In this document: positions 48,301 to 61,718 of the stretch, piece by piece
Position numbering within the stretch: position 1 is the stretch's first letter
Layout of the letters: each line of letters begins with the position of its first letter
Assembly (NCBI GenBank): GCA_033063855.1
Contig: CP093829.1
Coordinates: forward strand, 10,364,243-10,428,242
Source: Smittia aterrima
Lineage: Eukaryota; Arthropoda; Insecta; Diptera; Chironomidae
Direction of reading: 5' to 3'
Length of the DNA: 64,000 nucleotides
Notes under the pieces: model-generated
What the model was told of the DNA's origin: nothing
What the model saw: only the letters and a program-made list of their open reading frames with translations
Databases searched by the model: none
Translations under genes and position numbers: made by a program

Positions 48301-51300
48301 AGCAGCATACAAACGGACTTGAAAGCATAAATGCGGTTTATTTTATGGTTTCTCTGGAAAACTTTCTCTATCTCCACTCATCTCTCGTCTGTTGAAATCC
48401 TTGCTTTGTTCTCCTCATTTACGGTTGATTCAAAGGATAAGCAGAAAGTTCATGAAACCTTGAATAAATTTTTGAATCATCGTTGTTTTCGAATTCACTA
48501 AAGTTCTCCCTCCCGCAAGCGTCGAACTTTAAAAGGATTGCCGAAATCTCAATTTAGAATTTCTACTGTAAAAGTTGTCAACAATTCAATTTCAATTTGT
48601 ATGTAAATCATGTGAAAGGAGAGAAACACAAGATTTGTCGGATTAGATTGTTTGCTCTTGTCTCATGTCTCAAGCGATTCGATATAGACGAAGCGTTGCT
48701 TACTGCTCCTCTGTTCAAGAGTTTTCAACAAAAAAAAATGCTTCAGATTTAAATTGTCGTAACGAATTGAATTCGCCCGTTCGATATGGAGTGGGAGAAA
48801 ATGAAATAAAATGAAATGTGATTGTGAAAAACATAAAATATCGATTTGGAACGTTCGCCGAGAGCACTGTACAGCATTTAGCTATTGGTTAAGCTTCTGC
48901 TCTCGTTCGTTCACAACTAGGACAAGAAAAATTACGAAGCTTTCGTTTGCAACAACCTTGAACTCTGTAGCGCTGTTGAGCAAAAAGTGGTTTTTCTTTT
49001 TAGAAGGTGAAAATGAAAATCGATGAAGCTCTCTTTCTCTCTCTCGTAATTGTTTAACAATCGTTTTAAACACGACAGATGAAGCTTATGCAATGATTTA
49101 TCTACAATTGAATGTTGTCAAGCCAATACAATGCAATTGAATTCTTTGGGGAAGAAAGCTGAATAACGCGCTTTAATAAAAGTTCAATGCGCGCTTCGTT
49201 AAATCCTTTCGACGATCTTCATCAGCGAATGACTAGAAAAGCTTTTTTTATGCGAGAGCGTTGGATTTAATGTTCCCATTTTTTTGCTAACTTTAAGTCG
49301 TTTTCTTTTTTCCCTTAACGGGAGATGAATGAATGGTAGGAAGATTTACAGAAAACATTTTGCCAAGGGGAGAGTTTGCAAGACGCGCCATTGCGAACAA
49401 AGCGAACAGAAAAAAAAAGAGAAAACTTTGAATGCATGCAATGTTCATTTCTCGTGTATTCTCCCATATTACAATCGTCTTTTGATGATAAGTTTCTCTT
49501 TTTGTTATCCGTGTTTCCGCTTGTGGAGTTTTTAATCCCTTCGTCTGAATAGTTTTTGCAATATTCTCTGAACATTAAGAATTAAAATTTCATTTTTTAT
49601 GCTTTGCCATAACCGTTTTTATGCTTTTAATCAGATTATAACCTATAAGATGAAAGAGAGACAGAGAAGCTCTTTCAAGGCAATTCCAAGGCTGGAGGAC
49701 TGTAACATGAGGCAGCTAATGACGATGATGTTGTCATAGAGCAAATACGAGCGAAATTCTTCAGAGAACATCATGTTGTCGTTTCAATGACCGAAGCCGT
49801 CGAGAGATTTTAGGGCGGACGAGGGAAGAAATTACATTATAAAGCTTAGAGAAGCTTATCGTGACCATCCCACCGCCGTGTGATGGAATGTTTGAAACAA
49901 AAAGTCCATTTTAACATCGCATTATGCAAGGACGAAATCGGCAGAAAGTTTGAGAAAATGTGTTTCGGCATAATGTTAGAGATTAAAGTTTCCATGTTTG
50001 ATTTTACACGAAAGAAAGTTTCTCGAAAAGAAAAGAAACCTGAATTTCCACAGACGAATTGAAGAATACAAAATCAGCGTTCTTTGTTAGTTTGAAACAC
50101 CTTGCATGTGTTTCATGCTAACGAACCCATATGAAAGTAGAACACGGAGACACACAACGGAGCCGACGTGAGAAAATCAATAAAAGTGCGAAAGCGTTTT
50201 TTAGCATCAATCGCTTGAAACCTGAGGTGTTGTGGATGATAATGAGTTGAATAATTTATGCTTAAATGGCACAATGAGATGCAACTAGGTGATTCAAAAC
50301 ATGTTGAAATCTAATTTCTCATTAAATGGATTCCGTTGTCGCGCCTTGTGATTATAACAATATTGAATTGGAATTCGTAGTGTCAATTGAAATTCGTCAC
50401 TATGTATGATTCACACTCCACTGATGATTCAAATAAGTAAAGTAGTTAAGTCCTTTGAATGAATTAAATTGTGGTTATGTAGTGTTCATGTTTTCAACTG
50501 TTAACTTTTAAATCAAATTTGAAAATACTTTAAATTCAGGGACGAAAACATTGAAAGAGCTACAAAGTCATGTCAACCTTGTTAACGACGTAAGTTAGTT
50601 CACCAAGTTAAATATTTCCGTATTTCCTATTTATTTTCCTCAAGAGAAACAAAACTTTCTTGCCTTCCACATCATAAACGGTAATAATTGATTAATTAAA
50701 TTTTCCGATAAGCCAACATAAAAAAGTTTTTCCAGTCACAAAGCATCGTCGTTAAAGGAAAAAATCGAAATAATAGATCGAAGGGAAATGGAGAAAAGTT
50801 TATCGAAACAGGCGATATCAATTTTTGTTATTGAATAAAACTTACATATAAGTATCGATTGCTGAAATAGCCCATTCAATAACTTTCAATTACTAGCGGC
50901 GACACAGCATGGGAATCCATTGAAAGAGAATTATTTGGTTAGCTTCGTGTGCTTCGAACGGTTGCCAACTATTTCGGCTGGCCACAAACTCATCGAAGAG
51001 CTTCTAAACCAAATCTAGGATTTTTCCTATCAACTTCAATTCTAAGCCAGCCAAAAACTACTGAAATTCAGACTCAAGCAGTTTCATTGTTTTCTCGAGA
51101 TTTCATTTCAGCATTTAATGAAAGTAGGAAAATAATTACGAAACAGCAAGTTTGCCTTCATCTCAGTTGAAAACGAACCCATTGTCACAATGTTTCCTTA
51201 TTCTTAAGAGTGAAATGGGATGCGTGAAAATATTTTAAAAGATTTCTTTTCCTTGATGAAAATATTCTTAGTTATTCACATGCTTAACATTTCGTACAGA

Positions 51301-54300
51301 CTTTCGACTAAGAGATTGAGAATCTCGGAATGAAGAAAAGGGACGAAATAGGGAAGAACTTGGACTATCTTTGCTTGAATAGGGAAGATAATAATAAACC
51401 CTCAAAGCCTCTTTTCTTGCATAAAGGAAAAGTCTGGCGTGGAAATTTATGTTTGGATCATGTAAAAGCCCCGAAGCCGCATAGTTCTCGATGTCTGTGC
51501 ACAGTGCCGATTTATTGAATTGCCGGTCGACCTCAACGGACAACGCTCGCTAGTAAGCGATGAGAGAAAATGCTGATTGAAACATTTTTGTTCCTCAGAA
51601 GAATAGAAATGAAAACTCTTCTCTCCGCCTACTTGTATGACTGTCCCAGATGGTCAATTGATGAAGCCCGACTCTCGTGTGCGCTGAATAAAATGTGCTT
51701 CGTTAATGGTCATAGATTTTGTTGAGTCGTAAAGGCATGAAATAAAAATTAATTTTCCTTTCTTTATCCGGTGCTCGTTGTCAATATCGAGAAGTAAGTT
51801 AAAGGGAATCTTTTTCCTTCGGAAAGTCTCGGGCAATTACTCTTCATTTTATCGTTCCTCACCGCACGAGCTAAACCGTAAATAAAAGTAAAGCGGAGTA
51901 ATTCGTTTTGTTTTTTTTTATATTTTTTTGCCTTATTTCCCTTGGTCTTGCTCACAAATGTTAATTCTCCCGACCCTTGGTGTGAATTTTAAACAGCAAA
52001 CTAGCTCATGTACTAAACTGCGTCGTAAGATGTGACCGACTTGAAGCTATGCAGCAACAATAAGTTCTGCAGTGCATTTTGTTGAAGCTTTTACCCACAG
52101 AACTAACAAAGCTCTTCTACTCGGAACAATAGCGATGTCGTGAAGCTTCAACAAAAATGCTCGCTTATGTGTTTTTATGTTTTAGTAGTTTTTCAATTGA
52201 GAAGATGACGTGAGATGAATGTTCATGCTTTCCTTCCTTTTGGAGAGTTTGCTGCTGCTGCTGCTTTTCGGGCGATTTTATGAGTTCTGTCACATCCGCG
52301 AGAAATTGAATCATAAGTATTTGAAAAACATTTCTCTGAAACAAAGCAAGAAGCTGTCGGGAATGTCTGGAAACTTCGAGATGAATATTAGACTTGCGGG
52401 AAACTTTCTCTTCTTGCGGAGGAATTACGTAAAACCAGCAGCAAGAGAAAAGAAAAGCAATAAAAACAGCTCGTTTTATTTAATAATTCTCAAGGCGTGA
52501 TCCATCGCATCTTTCACGGAACATGTGATAAATTTCCATCCATCCATTCGCCGGCTCAACGCACGCGAAAACGTTTGTGAGTTAAGTACTTTAGTCCAAA
52601 TTATGCATTCAGTTCGCGCAAAACCACAAAAAAAAAACACCCGACATTGGAGTGAATGAGTTTGTGAAAAATAAATTTTCTCTTCTCGGCACTTTAATGA
52701 AAGCAAGCGAACACTGCATTTTGTGAGGCGAAGATGAAATTTTGCTAACGAAATCATGATAAACTCGAAATAAAATTTTCAACAGTTTTTTTGTTCTCTT
52801 CTCTACAAGAAGCTCCTTCCTCCCCTTCGGAGTTTTTCAATTCAATAATGATGCAATTTTGCTCTTTCGTTGTCGAGGGTGTGGGCGTCACTAGGAAAAA
52901 GTTTCTCTGCTTCCCTATCACTTCACTACGAAGAAAATGTTCTGTGACATGAAAAATAATTCACTTTGTCAGAAATGGACAGTGAGTTGAGAAATTGTGA
53001 AAAGTTCAATCAACTTTATAGGGATTTTTCTGCAAGAATCAAATTTCAAAAAAAAAGTTCTCCCTCAATGCTTTATGAACTATCCACGACTAGTTCACCC
53101 ACCCTACTCAAACATGTATATCCAAGCACTTCAGGGAGTCCTCTCTCTTCGCTGCTGTTGTCATATTAAATTTCTTTAATGGAATGCAATCATCGGAGAG
53201 TTGAAATGCAGTTCTCTCAAAATATTTGCGATCTCAACGACTTTTGATGACTGAAAAAAAGAACGAGCGAGGAGTGATAATGTCAGATGAAAATCAATTC
53301 GAAATATAATCGACACTTTAAATATTTACAGAGAATAATGGATTCGGCGGAACAGGCAGCACTTTCTGAATCCGATCCTGAGCATCAAGCTCAGAAATCT
53401 CATTCGAATGTGTTTTACGATGCACGACGAATCAACGTTTACGACTCTGATGGGAAATTAGCTGACGACTCAAAGCAAATGCATTTGAGACATATGAAAA
53501 GATTCGAAGGATTGCCGGTGAATGTGAGTTTGAGTTCAGTGCTTTTTACTGATGGAGTCGAGGTAGATCCAGAAATGCAATCAGCGATATCATGGTCATC
53601 GCATCTCGATCCACTCTTCGCCAATAATCTCGAAAAAGACTCTGCATTGTCGTGGCAATATTTTGGATCGCGATCTGGATTCTTAAGAAGATTTCCAGGC
53701 ACAGCCTGGCCACCAGAAGGTTCCAGAGGAAATCGAGAGATCAATGATTTTAGGGTCGAGGATTGGTTTGTTCAAGCGGCATCATCTCCGAAAGATGTTA
53801 TCATCTTATTAGACTCATCGGGTTCGCTATCCGGCAAACAGTTTGCTCTAGCAAAGACGACAGCTTTCGCCATCTTAGACACACTAGGCGATGATGATTA
53901 CGTGAACCTCATCACATTCTCAGACGTTGTTCGTTCTGCTGTTCCATGCTTTGCCAACAAAATGGTTCGAGCTTCGCCAGACAACGTGAGAGAAATTATC
54001 GCCGCCACAAATGCCATTAAGTGCGAAAATGTGGCAAACTTTTCCGGAGCGCTTGAAGAAGCTTTTGATCTGTTGCACAAATACAATGTGAGCGGTCAAG
54101 GAAGCCAATGCAACCAAGCTATTATGTTGATTACAGACGGACCAGCAGAGACTCACTCTGAGGTAATTCAAATGAGTTTTGCAATGATAAACTTTTAACC
54201 AAATGTTTTTTCTTTTCAGCTCATCAAGCGCCACAACTTCCCACACATGCCCGTGAGACTTTTCACTTATCTCATAGGTACAGACTCAAGTAGCGCTGAG

Positions 54301-57300
54301 AATCTACACAATATAGCTTGTGAAAACAAAGGATACTACGCACAGATAAATTCGCCCGAGGATGCAAAGAAAAAGGTTTTCGAATACGCTCTAGTGATGG
54401 CACGTCCAATGATTCTTTATCAGGCTGACCATCCAGTTCATTGGAGTCCTGTGTTTGTTGGCGGATATAGCAGTGTAATATTATTTATTTTTGATTGAAC
54501 AAAGTTTACATTTAAACAAACAAATCTCTTTTATTCAGATGCTTGGAAGAGACAACGAAGGCAAACGAAAATTAGTAACGACTGTGTCAACGCCAGTTTT
54601 TGACCGCAGAAATCACTCTGTTCGTGTTGCTAATCTTCTTGGTGTCGTCGGAACTGATGTACCGATCGAAGAAATTCAAAAAGTGATTCCGCGGCATAAA
54701 CTCGGCGCCAATGGCTATTCGTTTATTGTTGACAACAATGGGAGACTCCTCTATCATCCAGATCTTAGACCCATCACTGATAACGGACAATACATGTCAG
54801 TTCTTAAACCGAAATACAATTCGATTGACTTAACCGAGACCGAAGTGCCGGAGATTGAGCTCAGCGCTAATGGAAACTCGGGAAGTGCACACGATCGAAT
54901 GGATGAGAACACGCAAGCTCTGTTTGATGTAACTTTTAAAAGCTTTCAATATGAAAAGATGATTTAGATTGATATTTATGACTTCTAGATGAGACAAGAA
55001 ATGGTTTCGCAAAAGGAAGGCGAAATGGAATTGACAGTTCTCACGCATATGGACAATATGAAAAGAGTTTCACTGCGAACACAAAAGTAAGACAAACGAC
55101 CTTTTTGATGACATTTTCTTATAAAATTTATTTGCAGATATTTTTATGGCCCAATTGAAGGAACACAGTTTTCTCTCGGCCTGGCCTTACCTGAACGATA
55201 TGGCTTACATGAGCTCTCGTCTCAACAAGAGATTAGACATTCTCATGTTAATGGTAAATGAAGACTATTCATTCTTAAAACAAGTTCTAACAAAATTTTC
55301 TTCTGCAGTGACAGAATATTTCAAAGGATCGAACTGGAAAGTTCATCCAGATTTTGTTTATTGTGAATACAACAGCTTGAAAGATATGGACAAAGAGTTG
55401 GAAAACTCTGGTGATTCATTCTTTCGCGATCGTGAGGATTCTTTTGATACACCGGAGGAGCAAGTGTTGCATTTCATGTCACGTGCTGGAAGACCTGGTT
55501 GGAAATGGATGTCGGTAAGTTTTTTTTTTCGCAAAGAATCTTTATTTGAGTCAAGAAATAATGTGGTACATAATCTTTTAGCTTCGTGCGAGAAGTCCAC
55601 AACCTCACCACTCACACAGTGGATCTCCAGCAGGTGGACATTATCATCAGCAACCGCCTCCAAATCAAAACTCACGAAAAGCTGAACCGTATTACTGCGA
55701 TCGAACTCTGTTACAAAGTTTGGTACGTGACGCAATGGTAACAGAAACATTTGGTCAGGAAAACGTCAGAAGTAGTGGAAAGAAGGAAGACAAACAGTAA
55801 GTGTCAAACTTTTGAATCGTCTTACTTCTTAAATAGTCGACAAAGAAAAAAATGCACGATTTTCTTTTTAACTTTAATTCAATGCAATTTCACTAACACT
55901 CGCACTTTATGCACAAAAACCTTTTTGATTTAGCCCCATTGCCACTTTAATGGCACTTTTGCACAGGTAAAATGAATGAATAGCAAACGAGGATTCGACT
56001 TTTTTTCTTCTTTTATTTTATTGAAATATTTTTGCAACTTAAGTGGAGGTAACAAGTGTTCGACAACTACGACGATATTTCAGATCTCATTGAGGAGAAT
56101 GAAATTCTTTATTTTTATATTCGCCGCTCGCACTGCAATTGGATTTCCAGTGTCAATTCAATCGATATTAAGACTATTTGTTTTCTATTATTTTAGGCAA
56201 GGTTATCAAATGTTTGGTGTCAAGACTTCGTTCATTGCAACTCGATCGGGATTGTTGAGATGGAAAGATCATATGAATCATTCAGAAGATTCTTTGGAAC
56301 CGTGAGATTTTTAAGCTTGCACTAAAAACTTCAAATTTTAAATTTTCTGATATTCTAGACATTTTGCTGACATCAACGCGAAGGCAATGGATACATCTTG
56401 GTTCAAACGAGCAGTTGATCAACATGCTATTGAACCCGACAGCTTTGTTTTTAGTGTTCCCTTCGACTCTGGATACAATGGAAAGAACAGTTCAGTGCTT
56501 GTAACAGCTGCACATGCTATGTTTGTTGAACATCGAGGACATAAGGCAGCAGTTGCAGTCGTTGGACTTCAATACACTCACGAATCTTTATCGAAACATT
56601 TTATCAACATAACTTCAGCTGTAAGAATTGAACAATTTCAGAAATGTAAATCCGAATAATTATTTGTGTTTCCTTTTAGTGTACGGGAACTGGCCATTGT
56701 AGAAAGACTTGTGCGTCTGATGAGCTTGATTGTTATTTGTTAGACAACAACGGATTCGTCTTGTTATCTGAAAGAACAGAACACACTGGAAAATTCTTTG
56801 GACAAATTGATGGAACGATTATGGATTCGTTAGTACAGGATCGAATTTTTCGACGAGTTGGTTTAATGGACTATCAGGGACTGTGCTCAGATCGTGATAA
56901 TCCGTATAATGCAGCAGGGCAACGCATCCGACCAATCCATTCACTGTCGATCGTTGTCAAGTATTTCTTCACTCTCATGACAACATGGCTGTCATTCTTA
57001 ACGACACCCGTTATTTCTTGGCCTGCTGCCTATTATGAAGATGACGAAATGCCAATCTACGAAGACGAATATGATCCACAAGAGGAATACGATCCACAGC
57101 ATCAAGATGTTGATGATCACATATCAGCTCCTGAAATTGAGAAAGTTACACTATCACCAAACACACCGCGAGTTGTTGCCCCAGCACCTGGAGGGCCAAG
57201 AGTTGTTCCAGACCCCGCACACGCTAGACCTTGTGATTTAAAGACAGATCTTTATCTTTTACAACCAGATCGACTGAATTCAAGTGGTCAAAGTAATCCA

Positions 57301-57761
57301 CTGAAGGTAAAAATATTCTCAAACAGTTTAGAAAATGGTTTTTAATTTTATAACTTTTTTTTAGGGAAAACTGACAAATTGTCATGCCTCGGGATGTGAA
57401 AGACCATTCAGCGTTCAGAAAATTCCGCACAGTAATTTAATTCTCTTAGTAGTTGACACACTATGTCCATGTGGGTCGAAGCAACTTGACATCGAACCAC
57501 AAGAGATTCCTGGAGGTGCAGGTAAGTTAAATAACATATTTTTAAATTTTATATTCTCACCTATCGTTTTAAGGAGCTTGCGGGACAAGAAGACTTGCAC
57601 GTGAACTTCTACCAAGAAAAAGACCACCCAAATGTATAAGCTACCATCCTGAAGAGATAGAGATACAGCAATGCGGGCGAGCGACGACAATAAAAACAGC
57701 AAATCTTTACGTCACACTCTTTACGTCCATACTTATGTGGATCATCGCAATGCACGCATGA
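39369..57761 (+). CDS. Voltage-gated calcium channel alpha2delta subunit
   Basis: Fifteen coding exons keep phase throughout: 39369-39466, 42089-42170, 46818-46928, 53332-54162, 54220-54474, 54539-54928, 54989-55086, 55138-55253, 55309-55514, 55582-55796, 56197-56301, 56359-56620, 56680-57306, 57365-57521, 57574-57761. They give 1246 aa. Order: signal peptide (MDQRITFGFLVTILLLLHG), VWA_N domain (exons 2-4), VWA domain with a complete MIDAS (DSSGS, D258/S260/S262), Cache domain (exons 5-7; VANLLGVVGTDVPI, GANGYSFIVDNNG), cysteine-rich delta region, and a C-terminal hydrophobic tail (LFTSILMWIIAMHA) that could be a GPI signal or membrane anchor. The extracellular subunit promotes surface delivery and synaptic placement of CaV channels. 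VWA details (GQGSQCNQAIMLITDG, VRLFTYLIGTD) look alpha2delta-3/4-like. I cannot decide between straightjacket and the other insect paralogues. Exon 3 and the first-exon assignment are the least certain joins. Confidence 0.9.
39467..42088 (+). other. alpha2delta intron 1 (2.6 kb)
   Basis: Donor GTAAGT at 39467, acceptor TTCACAG ending at 42088. It contains a GA-dinucleotide run at about 40242-40259, the sort of site bound by GAGA-factor-like proteins. I see no nested gene; ORFs here have no protein-like pattern. Confidence 0.7.
42171..46817 (+). other. alpha2delta intron 2 (4.6 kb)
   Basis: Donor GTAAGT at 42171, acceptor CACAG at 46813-46817. No nested gene is recognised. A 41-codon reading frame at 45841-45966 (MNFGTVKAGVAALK... 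ending VGIK) has more protein-like composition than its surroundings but no family I know. It could be a relic of a retrocopy or chance. Confidence 0.65.
46929..53331 (+). other. alpha2delta intron 3 (6.4 kb)
   Basis: Donor GTGAGT at 46929, acceptor ATTTACAG ending at 53331. It contains short CA and CT/GA runs (for example about 47950-47965 and 49029-49045) and a CTG triplet run at about 52251-52265. ORFs at 47670-48041 and 48042-48395 lack protein-like sequence. Large 5' introns of this kind usually carry neuronal enhancers (inference). Confidence 0.65.
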
Positions 57762-60260
57762 TAGAGTGGAACAATCGGTCTTAGGCGCGTCTTATAAATT
57801 GATTGTTTACTCGTAAGTTTTACCACATAAGTTGTTTAAAATTCAAAGACATGAGAAACAAGCGGACAATATTTGAACGAATTAATTCGATTAGAACGAC
57901 ACGAAGGCATCAAAGTTGGCAAACTATTAAAATATTGAAATCAAAGTCTGTGGTAACAAACTATAGAAGAGCGAAACTTTTTTAACTTAATTTTATGATG
58001 TTGAATGAGTTTGAAAGAACGTTGGAAAATTTACTGTGAGTTAAGTTAATGAAAGCTTTTAAAGCTTGACTATGCTCATGAATTGCCAACTTCAAATTCG
58101 ACGAGCCAATGAAGACTTTCGCTCATTAAAGTGTTCGTTCTATCATGATGTCTATTGCGATAAAGAATTAACAGTTCGAGAAAATCTTTACACACGTTGA
58201 ATAAAGACATTTCACTCCCGATGACAGTCGAAGTGGAGTTTGTATACACAGTTGTGAATACAAAATAATCCTTAATATATCTAAATGAATTAGATAGCTC
58301 AAAGGCCACGCGAAAACCAGAAGCCAAAAAGAAAATAAACTTTACAAACGAAACTCTCGAGTCGAATCAGTGAAAACTTTAATAATCAAAGCGCTTACGA
58401 GTGAAAAAGCTTAAAGCTTTGTATTGAGTGTGGACGAGAAGCTTTTTCGTGGAGAGCTTCAAGGTTGAATCAGAATTTATTTAGTCGACTATTATCGGTT
58501 TTAGATGAAACTTTTAGTCAATTCTCGGTTGTTTAACAAGATGATTTAGTCCCCAAACTGTGCGGGTGTAAATAAATTTAGGAAATTAAAATGTCGAGAC
58601 AGAAATTAGCTTCAATTAAATGAAACCTGTAAGATTTGCGTTGAATGAATTTAGTGCGAAGAAAAATCGAATTGAGTAAGTTTTTTTGAACACGAGAAAC
58701 TCTTTCGGTTAAGGCTGAACCCATTGATAAAGTTTTTTTGAATGATTGACAATAAATAAATTTGCAAAGAGTTTTTCGAATCGAGGCAAACAGGGTTCAG
58801 CAGACTCTATCGTTATGCTGCGAAGCATTTTTGCGTTCATATCAGAATTACTTCAGTTTCATATCCTGCGACATATCCCAACAGTATCGCAAATGCTATG
58901 ACCATATCGAAACAAAATCCAACAGCAATATTGATGAAATCGTTTTACAGGACAAAGTTGCACAATTTTTTAAACATTCTTCTTTACAAACCAATTCAGC
59001 TTCATTTTTAGATGAAAAATTTCCTTTTAACTGAAGTAGCGCACATTAGTCAAAATTTACTTCTCGTTTCTTGAACGAAATCACCACCTGAATCTGTAGC
59101 TAATTCCGCTCGAGGTGTTCATATCCGTTGTGTTTTAGACTCGCAAAGTGTTTTAGACTCCTCCGTTGACATACTTAAAGTCTGATTATTGTCGATTAAA
59201 TGATATCGCTTTCTGATTTGAATGACAAATATAATCTAAAAACATATTTCTCCGTTCCCGAACGCTCACCGATTGAGTATAGCGAAATGCGGTCGTGGAT
59301 CTATTGATAAATGATAAAAATTACATAAATAAAATGTCTTCCATTATTGAACTAAAGAAGTGAAACATATTTATTAAAGTAAAAATTTACCTTTAAAAAG
59401 TGAACAAAATACCTATTTATTAGAATTTCTAAAATAATTAACGATTGAAGGAAACAACAGTTAAATGTACATTGAAGTCGTTCTTATTTCATGCTCGTAT
59501 TGAGTTCATAAAGCATTTTCCTTTTCATGTTATGTGGGTTTGAAACTGAGAAGGGAGATGAAGGATAAGGAACTAGTTACTTTGTGAGATGTTTCACAAA
59601 ATTCATTTAAAAATTTCAAGAATTCACCAGAAATTTTCGACACTAAAATTAAATTAAAAGGTTTAGAAAGCACTCCCAACCTTCTTCCTTCATTTGTCTT
59701 CGCAAGTTTCCAATATCCCGATAATCAAGAACGTTTCTTCCTTACCCTCTTTCAAAGGCATCCATTAAAAGTAATAAATAATGTCCATCTTTTTTATCAA
59801 GTTTCTCTTCATGACGTTTCAAAGCATTAAATAAAAAGAATTGCACAAAAACTTATCTAAAATGATTGTGAACGAAAGTTTCTTGAACTATTGACCTTTA
59901 CATGGACACGTATGAAACACGATATACAGTCAGACAGCATTAATGACGACTCACCATACAACTCTTAGATAGTTCTGATACCATAATTCAAATTTACCAT
60001 TTCGAAGTGACGATGAAAGTTTCTCTGCTTTTTGAGCCTTTTTCGATTGAAATCAAATGTTTTTCCTTTCTCGATTGAGGCGAAAAGATGGAAATGTTCA
60101 TAAATCGACCCAATCAATGTATCTAATAAATGAAGATGAAATGTAAATAAAATGAATTAAAAACATAAACTTGCGGAATGAATTATTTTTATTAGGTGAA
60201 ACTCTGGGGTTATCACTCGCTGACGTTTTGTTGACATTTTATATTTTGACAAAAACACTT
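57762..60260. other. Intergenic region between alpha2delta and the secreted-protein gene
   Basis: About 2.5 kb holding the alpha2delta 3'UTR and, at its right end, the 3'UTR of the minus-strand secreted-protein gene (poly(A)-like signal on the minus strand at about 60193-60188). No further gene is recognised. Confidence 0.5.
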
Positions 60261-61100
60261 TCAAGCGATTTCATTCGTTGTCGAACTGGCCTTGACGTTG
60301 CACACTAAAAGCTTCTCAAGGCCATCGAGAGCATCTCTGATGAAGTTCGCCTTCTCAACTTTTTTTTGAGCGTCGTCTAGACCAGCCGGGATTAGGAGGA
60401 CATAACGGAACAGGAATCGCTCGGCTTGATAGAAAACTTCATTTTCCAGACATTTGCGAACATCGGAGACAACCAATTCTGAGAAAAAACTGGCAGCTTC
60501 TAAGAGTGCAGCTTTATATACTGCAATTTCATCATCACACTCTTTTTCAGTTTGGTTCAGTAGTTTGTAGTTCAAGTGAGGAATATTTGTTGGATCCAAA
60601 TAACCATTTCTCACAGCAAAGTTGTTGTAACAAGACAAGTCATCGATAAATTCCTTGAAAGGCTCATCTTCGCGAAAAGCATCAATGAGACTGCTATACG
60701 AGAACATATTATCGAACAGGAACCCAAGAAGAGAATTCAATTTGTTTGAGCATCGAATTGCGATGTTGCCAAATACGAGAACTGAATCAAACGATTTTGC
60801 ATCGGTTTGAATGGTGCCAAAGTTTAGTGCCAAATCAGTCAGCATATCAGAGTATATTTCGTTGCTTTTGTATTTTTGAATCATACATTCACGATCAATC
60901 GACTTGATAAGAGGGATAACCATAAAATTGTCATCTGCAGCCTTTTCAATTTTTCTTAGAACTCTGTCGATGGTCGCACTAGGAGAAATATCATTCGTAT
61001 CACTCGTAACTAATTCGCGTTCTTCACTTGAGCTACCTTGAGGTGCGGCCAAAGCTGCGATAACGAAAGCAAAATTCAACACAACAAATAAAAGCTTCAT
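60261..61100 (-). CDS. Secreted six-cysteine protein of unknown function
   Basis: A single-exon ORF of 279 aa. A classic signal peptide (MKLLFVVLNFAFVIAALAA) is followed by APQGSSSEERELV and a mature protein that is mainly helical by composition, with six cysteines in contexts RECMI, IRCSN, LSCYN, KECDD, RKCLE and LVCNV. An even count suggests three disulfides. There are no membrane segments, and one N-glycosylation sequon is visible (NQTE). The start at MKLLF is chosen over an in-frame Met 20 codons upstream because it opens directly on the signal peptide. I do not recognise the family. Lineage-restricted secreted helical proteins of this size are common in dipteran haemolymph, saliva and larval silk, but no such role is shown here. 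A TATA-like TTTATAT lies upstream near 61163. Confidence 0.82.
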   Translation of the reverse strand: MKLLFVVLNFAFVIAALAAPQGSSSEERELVTSDTNDISPSATIDRVLRKIEKAADDNFMVIPLIKSIDRECMIQKYKSNEIYSDMLTDLALNFGTIQTDAKSFDSVLVFGNIAIRCSNKLNSLLGFLFDNMFSYSSLIDAFREDEPFKEFIDDLSCYNNFAVRNGYLDPTNIPHLNYKLLNQTEKECDDEIAVYKAALLEAASFFSELVVSDVRKCLENEVFYQAERFLFRYVLLIPAGLDDAQKKVEKANFIRDALDGLEKLLVCNVKASSTTNEIA

Positions 61101-61718
61101 TGCTGCTCTTCTCACATCAAAATTTAAAGTGAAACTAACAAAATAATCCAGCGAATTCAAATATAAATCACTGCCCGAGAAGATTGGGATTGAACTGAGC
61201 TTGACCTTTCGTGAAGCGACAAAACGAAGTCAAAAGAAACAAACTCCTCACCTCGTTAGTGAAATCTCAACAGCAGTATTTGGGAATTTCCTTGATAGAC
61301 GCAGTTTATATAATGAACTGATGATACATCAGAACTTTTATTTTCTGAACGCAGTTGTTTTAATAATTACAAAAATAAATATCTCGGCGTTTCCATGGTG
61401 TGTCTATTAAATTCTCGTTGTCTTGTCGAACTTCATGGAGGTGATGGGATTTTAAATGAAAAGTATATAATTTATATATAAGTTGACTTTTTTAATTATA
61501 TATAAATTATATAAATATATAATTTCAAAAGTAAGTTCGACTGAGGTTTACAATTTTAACTAGTTGGTCCAACAAAAAAAAAATCGGATAATCAATTAAC
61601 TTAAGACCAACAAGTGCATCGGAAAAGGATTTAGTGCTCTCAATGCTTTCTGATCAAACGATTTTTAATGCTTGAATGTGCTAATATTTCACTGCAACGT
61701 CCTTCTTATTTCGACGAA
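61101..61718. other. Promoter of the secreted-protein gene and AT-rich spacer
   Basis: About 600 bp without a gene. It includes the promoter side of the secreted-protein gene and a perfect AT inverted repeat, listed separately. Confidence 0.5.
61464..61513. repeat. Perfect 18-bp AT inverted repeat
   Basis: Arms at 61464-61481 and 61496-61513 are exact reverse complements around a 14-base loop. The arm core ATAATTTATATATAA recurs in variant form several times up to about 62570, marking a family of AT palindromes in this region. Confidence 0.75.

Noticed and set aside
47670..48395. Two adjacent ORFs (123 and 117 codons) in alpha2delta intron 3
   Set aside because: Low-complexity, lysine/serine/phenylalanine-rich random-like translations; no motif, no splice or promoter support.
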